DNA of 64,000 nucleotides from Microbacterium sp. PM5 (GTDB lineage Bacteria; Actinomycetota; Actinomycetes; Actinomycetales; Microbacteriaceae): the NCBI RefSeq assembly GCF_003293595.1, contig NZ_CP022162.1:1860483-1924482 (forward strand), given 5' to 3'. The notes beneath the pieces are model-generated. The model had not been told where the DNA came from and did no database searches. It worked only from the letters and a program-made list of their open reading frames with translations. The position numbers and the translations under genes were made by a program. Positions 28,743-38,390 of this stretch are shown here, in pieces; positions within the stretch are counted from its first letter, which is position 1; every line of letters starts with the position of its first letter.

Positions 28743-29722
28743 TCCCGGGCCTTGGCCATGAGGTCGGCGCGCGGGTTCTCCTTCGGCTCCAGCTCGTGGA
28801 AGCGCTGCAGTGCCTCCTTCGCCTGGTCGTCCAGATGCGACGGCACCGCCACCTGCACCTCGGCGAGAAGGTCGCCGGCGCCCTTCGCCGTGTGCACACC
28901 GCGACCCTTGACGCGCAGCACACGCCCGGAGGGCGTACCCGGCGCCACACGCAGCTTGACCGGATCTCCCCCCAGAGTCGGCACCTCGATCGTGGCGCCG
29001 AGCGCGGCTTCCGTGAAGGTGACCGGAACCGTCACGCGCAGGTTCAGCCCGTCGCGGACGAATACCGGGTGCGGGCGCACCGAGACGCTCACGACGATGT
29101 CGCCGGACTCGCCGCCGTCCGGCGACGGGCGCCCGCGTCCACGCAGGCGGATCTTCTGTCCGTCGGCGACGCCGGCGGGGATCTTCACCTTGAACGGCTT
29201 GCCGTCCTCGCCCGCGAGGGTGATCGTCTCGCCCTTGACCGCGGTCTGGAAGTCGAGGGTGGTCCGTGCGGTCACGTCGGCGCCGCGCTGCGGGCCGCCG
29301 TAGCCTCGGAATCCACCGGTGGACTGCCCGAACCGTCCGGAGCCGAAGCCGCCGCCCTGGCCGAACATCGAGAACAGGTCGTCGAAGTCGGCCGACTGCG
29401 CCGATCCGCGCGACTGACCGAAGCGGCTGAAGACGTCCTCGAACCCGCCGGAACCCGCGCCGGGCGCCTGGAAGCGCGCACCACCGGCGCCCATCGCGCG
29501 GATCTGGTCGTACTCCTCGCGCTGGCTCTTGTCGGAGAGCACGGCGTACGCCTCGCTCATCTCCTTGAACTTCGCCTCTTTGGCAGGATCACCCTGCGTC
29601 GAGTCGGGGTGATACGTCCGGGCGAGCTTGCGGTACGCCTTCTTCAGGTCGGCCTCGGACACGTCCTTGGAGACGCCCAAGACCTTATAGAAGTCCTTGT
29701 CGAACCAATCCTGACTGGCCAT
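28739..29722 (-). CDS. dnaJ: DnaJ-type co-chaperone without zinc-finger domain (CbpA-like)
   Basis: Residues about 8-75 are a J domain with HPD (RTYHPDS), followed by a Gly/Phe-rich linker and the C-terminal substrate domains (TLDFQTAVKGETITL to AEVQVAVPSH). No CxxCxGxG repeats are present, so it is a type II, CbpA-like DnaJ of 327 residues rather than the type I protein more often found in dnaK operons. It recruits clients and triggers DnaK ATP hydrolysis. I start at ATG 29722, five bases after AGGAGG; the GTG two codons earlier touches that ribosome-binding site. Confidence 0.92.
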   Translation of the reverse strand: MASQDWFDKDFYKVLGVSKDVSEADLKKAYRKLARTYHPDSTQGDPAKEAKFKEMSEAYAVLSDKSQREEYDQIRAMGAGGARFQAPGAGSGGFEDVFSRFGQSRGSAQSADFDDLFSMFGQGGGFGSGRFGQSTGGFRGYGGPQRGADVTARTTLDFQTAVKGETITLAGEDGKPFKVKIPAGVADGQKIRLRGRGRPSPDGGESGDIVVSVSVRPHPVFVRDGLNLRVTVPVTFTEAALGATIEVPTLGGDPVKLRVAPGTPSGRVLRVKGRGVHTAKGAGDLLAEVQVAVPSHLDDQAKEALQRFHELEPKENPRADLMAKARE

Positions 29723-29737
29723 GGACACCTCCTCCCG

Positions 29738-30334
29738 TCAGTCAGCGGAACCGGCGACGACGACCTTGGCCGGTCGCAGTTCGATCGTGCCCAGGCGGTA
29801 GCCGACCTCGACGACGTCGAGGATCGTGCCGTCCTCGACCCCTCCGGGGTTCGGGGCGTGGAAGATGGCCTCGTGCTGCTGCGGGTCGAACACCTCGCCC
29901 ACGACGCCATAGGTCTCCACACCGAGGCGTGCGACCACGCCCCGCAGCTTCTCCGCAATCGCCGCCAGCGGCGAGCCTTCGACCAGGTCGCCGTGCTTCT
30001 CGGCACGGTCGAGGTCGTCGAGCACCGGCAGCAGCCCCTTGGCGACCGATCCCTTGGCGCGGGCGATCTCCACCTCGCGCTGGTCCTCGGTGCGACGACG
30101 GTAGTTGGCGTACTCGGCCTGCACCCGCTTGAGGTCCAGGAGCAGGTCGCGGTCCTCGGGCGAAGCCTCTGCGACGGCGGCCTCGTCGGTCTGCGGCGCG
30201 TCGAGGATGTCGTCGACGGTCAGGTCGTCGCCCTCGCGCGCGTCCCCCTGCGAGTCGGGGCCGGAGGCGTGCGCCTCCGACCCCTCGTCACCGGGGACTT
30301 CGTCGATGGGCTCTTCGAAGTCCTTGTTCGTCAT
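29738..30334 (-). CDS. grpE: Nucleotide exchange factor GrpE
   Basis: The 198-residue product begins with an acidic, disordered stretch of about 70 residues, then a long helix (LLDLKRVQAEYANYRRRTE) for dimerisation, and the C-terminal beta-wing with FDPQQHEAIFHAPNP and VGYRLGTIELRPAKVVV. GrpE releases ADP from DnaK. It lies 12 bases after dnaK and 15 before dnaJ, in the actinobacterial order dnaK-grpE-dnaJ-hspR. Confidence 0.95.
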   Translation of the reverse strand: MTNKDFEEPIDEVPGDEGSEAHASGPDSQGDAREGDDLTVDDILDAPQTDEAAVAEASPEDRDLLLDLKRVQAEYANYRRRTEDQREVEIARAKGSVAKGLLPVLDDLDRAEKHGDLVEGSPLAAIAEKLRGVVARLGVETYGVVGEVFDPQQHEAIFHAPNPGGVEDGTILDVVEVGYRLGTIELRPAKVVVAGSAD

Positions 30335-30346
30335 GGCTCGATTCTC

Positions 30347-32218
<1,872 letters not shown>

Positions 32219-32259
32219 GTCTGTTCCCTTTCGTGAAACGGCTCTGAGAAGTCTGCGGG

Positions 32260-32349
32260 GTTGAGTCTTGACGGCTCAACTTCAATGACTTCCACGATAG
32301 CCGCGGCGCTTCGGGGTGTCAAACGCAAGTTGATATGAATAGGCTCAAC
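32260..32349 (-). promoter_or_regulatory. dnaK operon promoter with two HspR operators (HAIR)
   Basis: On the minus strand -35 TTGACA (32322-32317) and -10 TATCGT (32299-32294) are 17 bases apart. One HAIR-like site, GTTGAGC-N7-TATCAAC (32349-32329), ends 6 bases upstream of the -35; a second, GTTGAGC-N7-ACTCAAC (32280-32260), lies about 13 bases after the -10. A pair of sites around a strong promoter suits tight, cooperative repression. Confidence 0.88.
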
Positions 32350-32366
32350 TTTCGATCGCGCGCCTT

Positions 32367-32457
32367 GTCCCACTTGCGACATCCCTTGTCCCATTTGCGG
32401 CGCAGAGCGTCCCACTTGCTGTCCCTTCTGGCCTCCGTGGACAGCAGTAAGTGGGAC
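32367..32457. repeat. 21-base-spaced GTCCCACTTGC repeats with terminal inverted copy
   Basis: GTCCC-A/AT-TTGC units start at 32367, 32388 and 32409, exactly 21 bases apart; the middle copy reads GTCCCATTTGC. The third extends to GTCCCACTTGCTGTCC and faces GGACAGCAGTAAGTGGGAC at 32439-32457, giving a long imperfect hairpin. The block fills most of the 361-base gap between dnaK and the MFS gene; the rest holds the dnaK promoter and, at 32523-32528, a TAACGT -10-like hexamer for the MFS gene. Confidence 0.7.
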
Positions 32458-32579
32458 ACGCCCCAGCGGATGCCGCGGCTCGCCACCCCGCTCCTTAGCG
32501 CAGAACGGCGGGATGCCGCGAGTAACGTGACCTGCACGCGCGACGACGCGCCACCCGGTGTTCACCGAAGGGACATACC

Positions 32580-33911
32580 GTGACGAACATGTCACTGCCC
32601 GACCAGCCCGCGCGCCGGGCATCCCCGACGACCACTCACCCGATGGCGGCCCCTCGTCGCGCCGTCATCGCGTGGGGGCTGTGGGACTGGGGCTCGGCTT
32701 CGATCAACGCGGTCGCGACATCTTTCGTGTTCACCGTGTATCTCACCGGCAGCGCCTTCGGTGACGCGGCGACCACGTCGCAAGCGCTCTCGCTGGCCCT
32801 CACCCTCGCCGGACTGGTCGTTCTCGTCACGGCGCCCATCACCGGACAACGCTCGGACGCCTCGGCGCATCGCAAGCGCTGGCTGGGCATCAACACCGGC
32901 GTGGTCGTGCTCATGCTGGCCCTGATGGTCCTCGTCCGCGAGGACACCGCCTACCTGTGGTTCGGACTCACGCTGCTCGCGGTCGGCACCGTCTTCTATG
33001 AGTTGGCGAGCGTGAACTACAACGCGATGCTCTCCCAGATCTCCACACCGCGCACGGTGGGCAAGATCTCCGGCTTCGGCTGGGGGATGGGCTACTTGGG
33101 GGGCATCGTGCTGCTACTGGTGCTCTACTTCGGCCTCATCAAGCCCGACGTAGGACTGTTCGGGGTCACGGGGGCGGACGGCATGGCTGTGCGCGTGTCG
33201 ATGCTCCTCGCCGCGATCTGGTTCGCCCTGTCAGCCCTCCCACTGCTGTTCACGGTGCCGGAGAACACGCCGTCGACGCCCGGCGCGGCGCGCATCGGCT
33301 TCTTCGCGTCGTACCGTGTGCTCTTCGGAACGGTCGCCTCCCTGTGGCGTGAGAGCCGCACGACCGTGTGGTTTCTGCTCGCCAGCGCGATCTTCCGCGA
33401 CGGCCTCACGGGAGTCTTCACGTTCGTCGGGGTGCTGGCGACCGGCACGTTCGGGCTCACCGCCGCGGACGTGCTGATCTTCGCCATCGCCGCCAACGTC
33501 GTGGCGGGCATCGTGACCATGGCGTCGGGCTTCTTCGACGACCGGTTCGGACCGAAACCGGTCATGATCGTCTCGCTCGTCGCGCTCGTTGTCGGCGGCA
33601 TCCTGATCTTCGTGCTCCACGACGGAGGGCCCGCTGTGTTCTGGGGGCTCGGCTTGGCGATGGCGATGTTCGTCGGCCCGGCCCAGTCCGCGTCGCGTAC
33701 TTTCCTGGCCCGCAGCATCCCCGCCGGTCGCGAGGGAGAGGTGTTCGGCCTCTATGCCACGACCGGCCGCGCGGCCGTCTTCCTCGCTCCGATGATGTTC
33801 GGCGTCTTCGTCACGCTCGGAGGCGATCAGTACTGGGGCGTTCTCGGGCTCGTCGCCGTGCTGCTCGTCGGGCTGGCGCTGCTGCTGCCAGTCCGCTCGC
33901 CGGCTCGCTGA
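32580..33911 (+). CDS. MFS transporter, UMF1/Atg22-like
   Basis: The 443-residue protein has 12 hydrophobic helices. WGLWDWGSASINAVATSFVF at the start and ELASVNYNAMLSQISTP plus GKISGFGWGMGYLGG are hallmarks of the UMF1/Atg22 branch of MFS carriers, which includes vacuolar amino-acid exporters. The GTG at 32580 follows GAAGGGA with 6 bases spacing; ATG 32589 is a possible alternative. The substrate is unknown. Confidence 0.87.
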   Translation: MTNMSLPDQPARRASPTTTHPMAAPRRAVIAWGLWDWGSASINAVATSFVFTVYLTGSAFGDAATTSQALSLALTLAGLVVLVTAPITGQRSDASAHRKRWLGINTGVVVLMLALMVLVREDTAYLWFGLTLLAVGTVFYELASVNYNAMLSQISTPRTVGKISGFGWGMGYLGGIVLLLVLYFGLIKPDVGLFGVTGADGMAVRVSMLLAAIWFALSALPLLFTVPENTPSTPGAARIGFFASYRVLFGTVASLWRESRTTVWFLLASAIFRDGLTGVFTFVGVLATGTFGLTAADVLIFAIAANVVAGIVTMASGFFDDRFGPKPVMIVSLVALVVGGILIFVLHDGGPAVFWGLGLAMAMFVGPAQSASRTFLARSIPAGREGEVFGLYATTGRAAVFLAPMMFGVFVTLGGDQYWGVLGLVAVLLVGLALLLPVRSPAR

Positions 33912-33938
33912 TCACCACCCCAGGGCGCCGCCCAACCG

Positions 33939-34014
33939 AACTGCAAGGTGAGCAATGCGACACCCCGCCGCGCGGCTCATACGCTCGGCGCGTCGCCGGG
34001 GATCCCTTGCAGTT
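33939..34014. repeat. Inverted repeat AACTGCAAGG / CCTTGCAGTT in convergent gap
   Basis: A perfect 10-base arm at 33939-33948 pairs with 34005-34014 around 56 bases between the MFS gene and the helicase gene, which face each other. The interior is GC-rich and could fold further. There is no T-run, so this is a repeat or rho-type end structure, not a classic terminator. Confidence 0.5.
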
Positions 34015-34054
34015 GCGCTCGCGACTCGAGCACGGCCCGGATGCCGAGCCGCGC

Positions 34055-35878
34055 TCAATCGCGGCGCGGGCGCCGATCGCCGCGGTCGTCACGGTCGCGG
34101 TCCGGACGCTTGGCGGAGCGCTGGAAGCGGTCGGGCTTGATCTCGATCAGGCGACCGCTGATGCGGGTGCCCTCCAGCCGCTGGAGCGTCTCGCGGGGAA
34201 GGTCGGCGGGCAGTTCGACCAGCGAGAAGTCGGGACGGATCTGGATCGCGCCGAAGTCCTCACGGCGAAGACCGCCTTCATTGGCGAGCGCTCCCACGAT
34301 CTGACGCGGCTCGACCTTGTGCCGACGACCGACCTCGATGCGGTAGGTCGCGGTCGGGCCTCCCGAGCGACGGCGATCGTCGCGGCGGGGCCGGTCGTCG
34401 CGGTCGCGGTCGCTGCGGTCGCGTCCGCGATCGTCGCGCTCGAACCGTTCGCGGCGCGCCGGAGCGGGCGGGTCCTCGTCCAGCAGCAGCGGGGTCTCCC
34501 CCTGTGCGACGACGGCGAGCGCCGCCGCGACATCCGCCTCGGGCACGTCGTGGTGGGTGACGTAGTGGTTGATGATGTCGCGGAAGCGGTCGATGCGCTC
34601 GGTCTCGGCGAGCGCCGCCGTGATGGCGTCGTCGAAGCGGGTCAGACGCGTCGCGTTGACGTCGTCGGCACTGGGCAGCGCCATCTCGGTGAGGGGCTGG
34701 CGCGTCGCCTTCTCGATCGACGCCAGCATGCGGCGCTCGCGCGGCGTCACGAAGCTGATCGCGTCGCCCGAGCGGCCCGCACGGCCGGTGCGGCCGATGC
34801 GGTGCACGTACGACTCGGTGTCGATGGGCAGATCGAAGTTGACGACGTGGCTGATGCGCTCGACGTCGAGGCCGCGCGCGGCGACATCGGTCGCGACCAG
34901 GATGTCGAGCTTGCCGTCCTTGAGCTGATTGACCGTCCGCTCGCGTTGCGCCTGCGCGACGTCGCCGTTGATGGCGGCAGCCGCGTACCCGCGGGCGCGC
35001 AGCTTCTCGGCGAGGGTCTCGGTCTCGTTCTTGGTGCGGGTGAAGACGATCATGCCCTCGAAGTTCTCGACCTCGAGGATGCGGGTGAGCGCGTCGACCT
35101 TCTGCGGATACGACACGATCAGGTAGCGCTGCGTGATGTTCGTCGCGGTCGAGGTCTTCGCCTTGACGTTGATCTCCTCGGCATCCTTCAGATACGTGCC
35201 GGCGAGGCGGCGGATCTGCGCAGGCATGGTCGCGGAGAAGAGTGCGACCTGCTTGCCGGCGGGGGTGTCGGCGAGGATCGTCTCGACATCCTCGGCGAAG
35301 CCCATCTTCAGCATCTCGTCGGCCTCGTCGAGCACGAGGAAGCGCAGTTCGGAGAGGTCGAGCGTGCCCTTGTCGAGGTGGTCCATGATGCGACCGGGGG
35401 TGCCGACGACGATGTGCACGCCGCGGCGGAGCGCCGACAGCTGCTGCCCGTAGCCCTGGCCGCCGTAGACCGGCAGCACGTGCACGCCGCGCAGGTGCCC
35501 CGCGTAGGACTCGAAGGCTTCGCACACCTGCAGCGCGAGCTCGCGCGTGGGGGCGAGCACGAGCGCCTGCGGCGTCTTCTGGGCGAGGTCGAGCTGCGAG
35601 AGGATCGGCAGCGCGAAGGCCGCCGTCTTGCCCGTGCCGGTCTGCGCGGTGCCCAGCACGTCGCGGCCGGCGAGCAGCGGCGGGATCGTCGCCGCCTGGA
35701 TCGCCGACGGCGTCTCGTAGCCGACATCCTTCAGCGCCTTCAGCACGGCGGCGTCGAGGCCGAGATCGGCGAAGCCGGGGGTCGACGGGATGTCGGTGGA
35801 TGCCGCGGAGTCGGCGTCGGTCTGGGTGTCGGGCGCGGGCGCGGCCTCGAGGGGATCGGTCAAGCTGTCAGAGGCCAT
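34055..35878 (-). CDS. deaD: DEAD-box RNA helicase, DeaD/CsdA-like
   Basis: The 607-residue enzyme has the Q motif (FADLGLDAAVLKALKDVGYETPS region), AQTGTGKT, DEAD, SAT (LFSATMPAQ) and HRIGRTGRAGR in order. After the helicase core come an arginine/aspartate-rich stretch (RDRSDRDRDDRPRRDDRRRS) and a DbpA-like RNA-binding domain (TYRIEVGRRHKVEPRQIVGA), ending in another RD-rich tail. It should unwind structured RNA in ribosome assembly and in cold. TACCGT at 35885-35890 lies 6 bases before ATG 35878, fixing the start; a longer frame upstream overlaps the next gene. Confidence 0.92.
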   Translation of the reverse strand: MASDSLTDPLEAAPAPDTQTDADSAASTDIPSTPGFADLGLDAAVLKALKDVGYETPSAIQAATIPPLLAGRDVLGTAQTGTGKTAAFALPILSQLDLAQKTPQALVLAPTRELALQVCEAFESYAGHLRGVHVLPVYGGQGYGQQLSALRRGVHIVVGTPGRIMDHLDKGTLDLSELRFLVLDEADEMLKMGFAEDVETILADTPAGKQVALFSATMPAQIRRLAGTYLKDAEEINVKAKTSTATNITQRYLIVSYPQKVDALTRILEVENFEGMIVFTRTKNETETLAEKLRARGYAAAAINGDVAQAQRERTVNQLKDGKLDILVATDVAARGLDVERISHVVNFDLPIDTESYVHRIGRTGRAGRSGDAISFVTPRERRMLASIEKATRQPLTEMALPSADDVNATRLTRFDDAITAALAETERIDRFRDIINHYVTHHDVPEADVAAALAVVAQGETPLLLDEDPPAPARRERFERDDRGRDRSDRDRDDRPRRDDRRRSGGPTATYRIEVGRRHKVEPRQIVGALANEGGLRREDFGAIQIRPDFSLVELPADLPRETLQRLEGTRISGRLIEIKPDRFQRSAKRPDRDRDDRGDRRPRRD

Positions 35879-35904
35879 ACACCCACGGTAGCCGTCCGGC
35901 GCCG

Positions 35905-36414
35905 TCACCACCCCATCGAACCCGGGATGCCCTTGTACGGGCCGAGCACGTTCGCCGTGATCCAGCCGCCGTAGAAGCCACCCGGCTGCGGCGTGACGAC
36001 TTCCCCATCGACCGTGCACTCGTCCATCGCAGCGGCGTAGACCGCCACCCGATCGCTCAGCGCCGCGTACCCCGGCGCGGGATGCGGATAGTTCCACGCG
36101 GCCTGTGCCCGCGTGATGCCGCCGCCGACCACGTCGAGATAGCGCGCGGCGCCCTTGAACTCGCAGAACGACGACCCCTCGGCATCCACGAGGGAGCCCG
36201 GCGCGAAGTCGGCGATCGGAAGGTAGTAGACGGGCGGGTGGCTCGTCTCGAGCACGCGCACGGCATCGTGGGTGTCGGCGATGAGCTGGCCGCCGAGACG
36301 GATGGTCACACGCACGGGCACCGGCTCGACGCGCGGCGGGCGCGGATAGTCCCAGACCGACTCCTGTCCGGGGCCGGGAACGTCGGGGCGGATCGATGCG
36401 GGAAGGCGAGGCAC
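35905..36414 (-). CDS. DUF427 family protein
   Basis: The 169-residue product matches DUF427: VRVTIRLGGQLIADTHDAVRVLE, PPVYYLPIADF, SFCEFKGAARYLDVV and AAWNYPHPAPGYAAL. The fold is a small beta barrel, and no reaction is established. The GTG at 36414 is chosen because TACAGT at 36421-36426 lies 6 bases upstream and homology begins just after it. It is divergent from the LON-domain gene. Confidence 0.85.
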   Translation of the reverse strand: MPRLPASIRPDVPGPGQESVWDYPRPPRVEPVPVRVTIRLGGQLIADTHDAVRVLETSHPPVYYLPIADFAPGSLVDAEGSSFCEFKGAARYLDVVGGGITRAQAAWNYPHPAPGYAALSDRVAVYAAAMDECTVDGEVVTPQPGGFYGGWITANVLGPYKGIPGSMGW

Positions 36415-36450
36415 GCGCCCACTGTACGTCCGTCGGTGTTGACTGGGCGC

Positions 36451-37047
36451 ATGACCGTCATGCCGATGTTCCCTCTCGGATCGGTGCTCTTTCCCCACAC
36501 ACCCCTGCCGCTGCGCGTCTTCGAGCCGCGCTACCTGCGCCTGATGGGCGAACTGCTCGACAGCGATGATCCGCAGTTCGGGGTCGTCCTCATCGACCGC
36601 GGGCACGAGACCGGCGGCGGCGACCAGCGCTCCGGCATCGGCACACTGGCCCGCCTGGTCGATGTCGCCGCCGGCGCCGATGCCCTCCAGGTGGTCGCCA
36701 TCGGCACCGACCGCTTCACCGTCGACCGCTGGCTCGACGACGACCCGTACCCCCGGGCGGAGGTCTCGCTGCAGGAGCCGCTGGCCTGGAACGACGCACT
36801 GACGCCGCTGCGCACCGAGGCCGAGGCCATCGTGCGCCGCGTGCTCGGCCGCTTTCCCGATGCCCCCTGGGGCGCGCACATCGAGCTGTCGTCCGATCCC
36901 GTCGCCGCCGCCTGGCAGGTCGCCGCGATCGCGCCCCTGGTGGAGTACGACCAGCAGCGCCTGCTGCGGGCAACGACCATGGGCGGGCTGCTTCAGCAGA
37001 TCATCGATCTGACGCTCGAGGTCGACGAGATCTGGCCCGAGGGGTGA
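36451..37047 (+). CDS. LON substrate-binding-domain protein
   Basis: The 198-residue protein is a stand-alone LON N-terminal domain: MFPLGSVLFPHTPLPLRVFEPRY, GVVLIDRG and IGTLARLVDV are diagnostic. It lacks the ATPase and protease parts of Lon. Such proteins are widespread in actinobacteria; a role in substrate recognition is assumed but unproven. The ATG at 36451 gives the normal N-terminus. Confidence 0.88.
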   Translation: MTVMPMFPLGSVLFPHTPLPLRVFEPRYLRLMGELLDSDDPQFGVVLIDRGHETGGGDQRSGIGTLARLVDVAAGADALQVVAIGTDRFTVDRWLDDDPYPRAEVSLQEPLAWNDALTPLRTEAEAIVRRVLGRFPDAPWGAHIELSSDPVAAAWQVAAIAPLVEYDQQRLLRATTMGGLLQQIIDLTLEVDEIWPEG

Positions 37048-37056
37048 GTCCCCGCC

Positions 37057-37581
37057 TCAGTCGCGCGGCCAGGCCGCAGCGAGCTTCGTGAGCAGGCGGG
37101 CCAGCTCCGCACGCTCGTCCGCGCTGAAATCGCTCAACGCCGCGGTCAGATGCTCGCGGCGCCGGCCCCGGAACCCGCGCGCGAACTGCTCTCCCACGGG
37201 CGTGAGAGCGATCCGGGTGCGACGGGCGTCGTCGGGGTCGGCTTCGCGCTGCACGAGGCCCATCTCGACGCTCTGCTGCACCAGCCGCGACGCCCGGGGT
37301 TGATCGACACCGATCGCCTCGCCCAGTTCGCTCACGCTCAGGGGGTGGGATGCCGCGTGCAGCGCCTCGATCAGACGCAGGCGCGCGGGGCCGCCGCCCA
37401 TCCGCATCGCGGGGCCGCCCTCCGGCGGAGCGGGCCAGTGCCCGCGGGGGCCGAACCCGTGCGGAGCGCCGCGATGGCCTCCGGCGCCACCGGGCCGGGG
37501 TCCCCGCCCGCGCAGCCGGCCGAGGGCCGCATCGATCGCGTCGAGGTCCGTGGCGGAGGAGGGGGAGTCGGCATCCGTCAT
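37057..37581 (-). CDS. MarR-family transcriptional regulator
   Basis: The 174-residue protein has an unusual G/R/P-rich N-terminal stretch of about 60 residues, then the MarR winged helix: LRLIEALHAASHPLSVSELGEAIGVDQPRASRLVQQS and the wing VQREADPDDARRTRIALTP. TAAATT at 37588-37593 lies 6 bases before the ATG and abuts three palindromes shared with the divergent gene. It should repress both itself and that gene and respond to a small ligand or metal. Confidence 0.87.
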   Translation of the reverse strand: MTDADSPSSATDLDAIDAALGRLRGRGPRPGGAGGHRGAPHGFGPRGHWPAPPEGGPAMRMGGGPARLRLIEALHAASHPLSVSELGEAIGVDQPRASRLVQQSVEMGLVQREADPDDARRTRIALTPVGEQFARGFRGRRREHLTAALSDFSADERAELARLLTKLAAAWPRD

Positions 37582-37592
37582 CCCTCAAATTT

Positions 37593-37655
37593 ACATGTCG
37601 CTTGACATGTTCTCAGACTGCATGTCACACTACATGCACATGCACTTTGACATGC
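37593..37655. promoter_or_regulatory. Three palindromic operators between marR-type gene and its divergent partner
   Basis: ACATGTCGCTTGACATGT (37593-37610, arms ACATGTC/GACATGT), GCATGTCACACTACATGC (37620-37637, arms GCATGT/ACATGC) and ACATGCACTTTGACATGC (37638-37655, near-direct half-sites) share the CATG-centred unit. TTGACA hexamers at 37602-37607 and 37647-37652 lie inside the first and third. The MarR -10 (37588-37593) touches the first. Confidence 0.75.
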
Positions 37656-37696
37656 AAATGAGATCGCCCGGCGATCACCCGATGAAAGGACCTCCC

Positions 37697-38374
37697 ATGG
37701 AGACCCCCACCGACACCCCTGACAGCACCCCCACCACCCCCGACCCCCGCGACTTCGTCCGCAGCGTCCGCGCGGTCGATCGCGCCCTCTGGCACGATCG
37801 CGCCCGGGCCCTCGCCGCCGACGGCATCCGTCCGCGCGAGGCGCGCCTTCTGCGTGCTCTCGCCTCCGAACAGGCGGCGGAACTGCTCACGCGCCTTCGC
37901 CAGCACCCCCATGGCGGCAAGGGCCTGCGTCGACTCGCCGAACGCGGCTGGATCGCCGAGACCGACGGCACCTGGTCGCTCACCGATGCGGGGCGCGACG
38001 CCGCGGACGGGCTGCGCCGGCACGCCGAGCAGTTCGACGCCCGCCTGCACGAGGCCGCGTCCGCGGAGGAGCTGGCCGCCGCCGGCGCCACCCTCGACGC
38101 CGTCGCCCGCGCGCTCGGCGCGCCGGACGACCTCGATGACGGCGGCCACCCGCGCCACCGTCGTGGATTCGGCCCCCGCGGGCACCGCTTCGGCCCCCAC
38201 CAGCACGGCTTCGTACCCGGCGGACCGGGATTCGGACGCGGCATCCACCACCACGCCGGACCCGACGGCGAAGGATGCCGCGACCACTCACCCCGCCAGC
38301 GCGCCGCCGAGGGCGCCTACGAGCGCGGCTTCGCCGCCGGATTCAGCGCAGGGCGCTCCGCTGCGAGCGCCTGA
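37697..38374 (+). CDS. Histidine/glycine-rich protein divergent from MarR regulator
   Basis: The 225-residue product has a helical core of MarR-like winged-helix size (ARLLRALASEQAAELLTRL, KGLRRLAERGWIAETDG, WSLTDAGRDAADGL) and then a His/Gly-rich region (residues about 150-200, with repeated GFGPRGHRFGPHQHG and GRGIHHHAGPDGEG) that could bind metal. I start at ATG 37697, 6 bases after AAAGGA; ATG 37682 is in frame but less well placed. The winged-helix reading is tentative. A metal-dependent helper or second regulator next to the MarR gene is plausible. Confidence 0.6.
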   Translation: METPTDTPDSTPTTPDPRDFVRSVRAVDRALWHDRARALAADGIRPREARLLRALASEQAAELLTRLRQHPHGGKGLRRLAERGWIAETDGTWSLTDAGRDAADGLRRHAEQFDARLHEAASAEELAAAGATLDAVARALGAPDDLDDGGHPRHRRGFGPRGHRFGPHQHGFVPGGPGFGRGIHHHAGPDGEGCRDHSPRQRAAEGAYERGFAAGFSAGRSAASA

Positions 38375-38390
38375 CCGCCTGCCCGCGCGG

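Noticed and set aside
32335-32583. 82-codon frame and its minus-strand counterpart in the dnaK-MFS gap (KWD and SHL repeats).
   Set aside because: The repeats come from 21-base DNA units and the frame crosses the dnaK promoter; not likely a protein.
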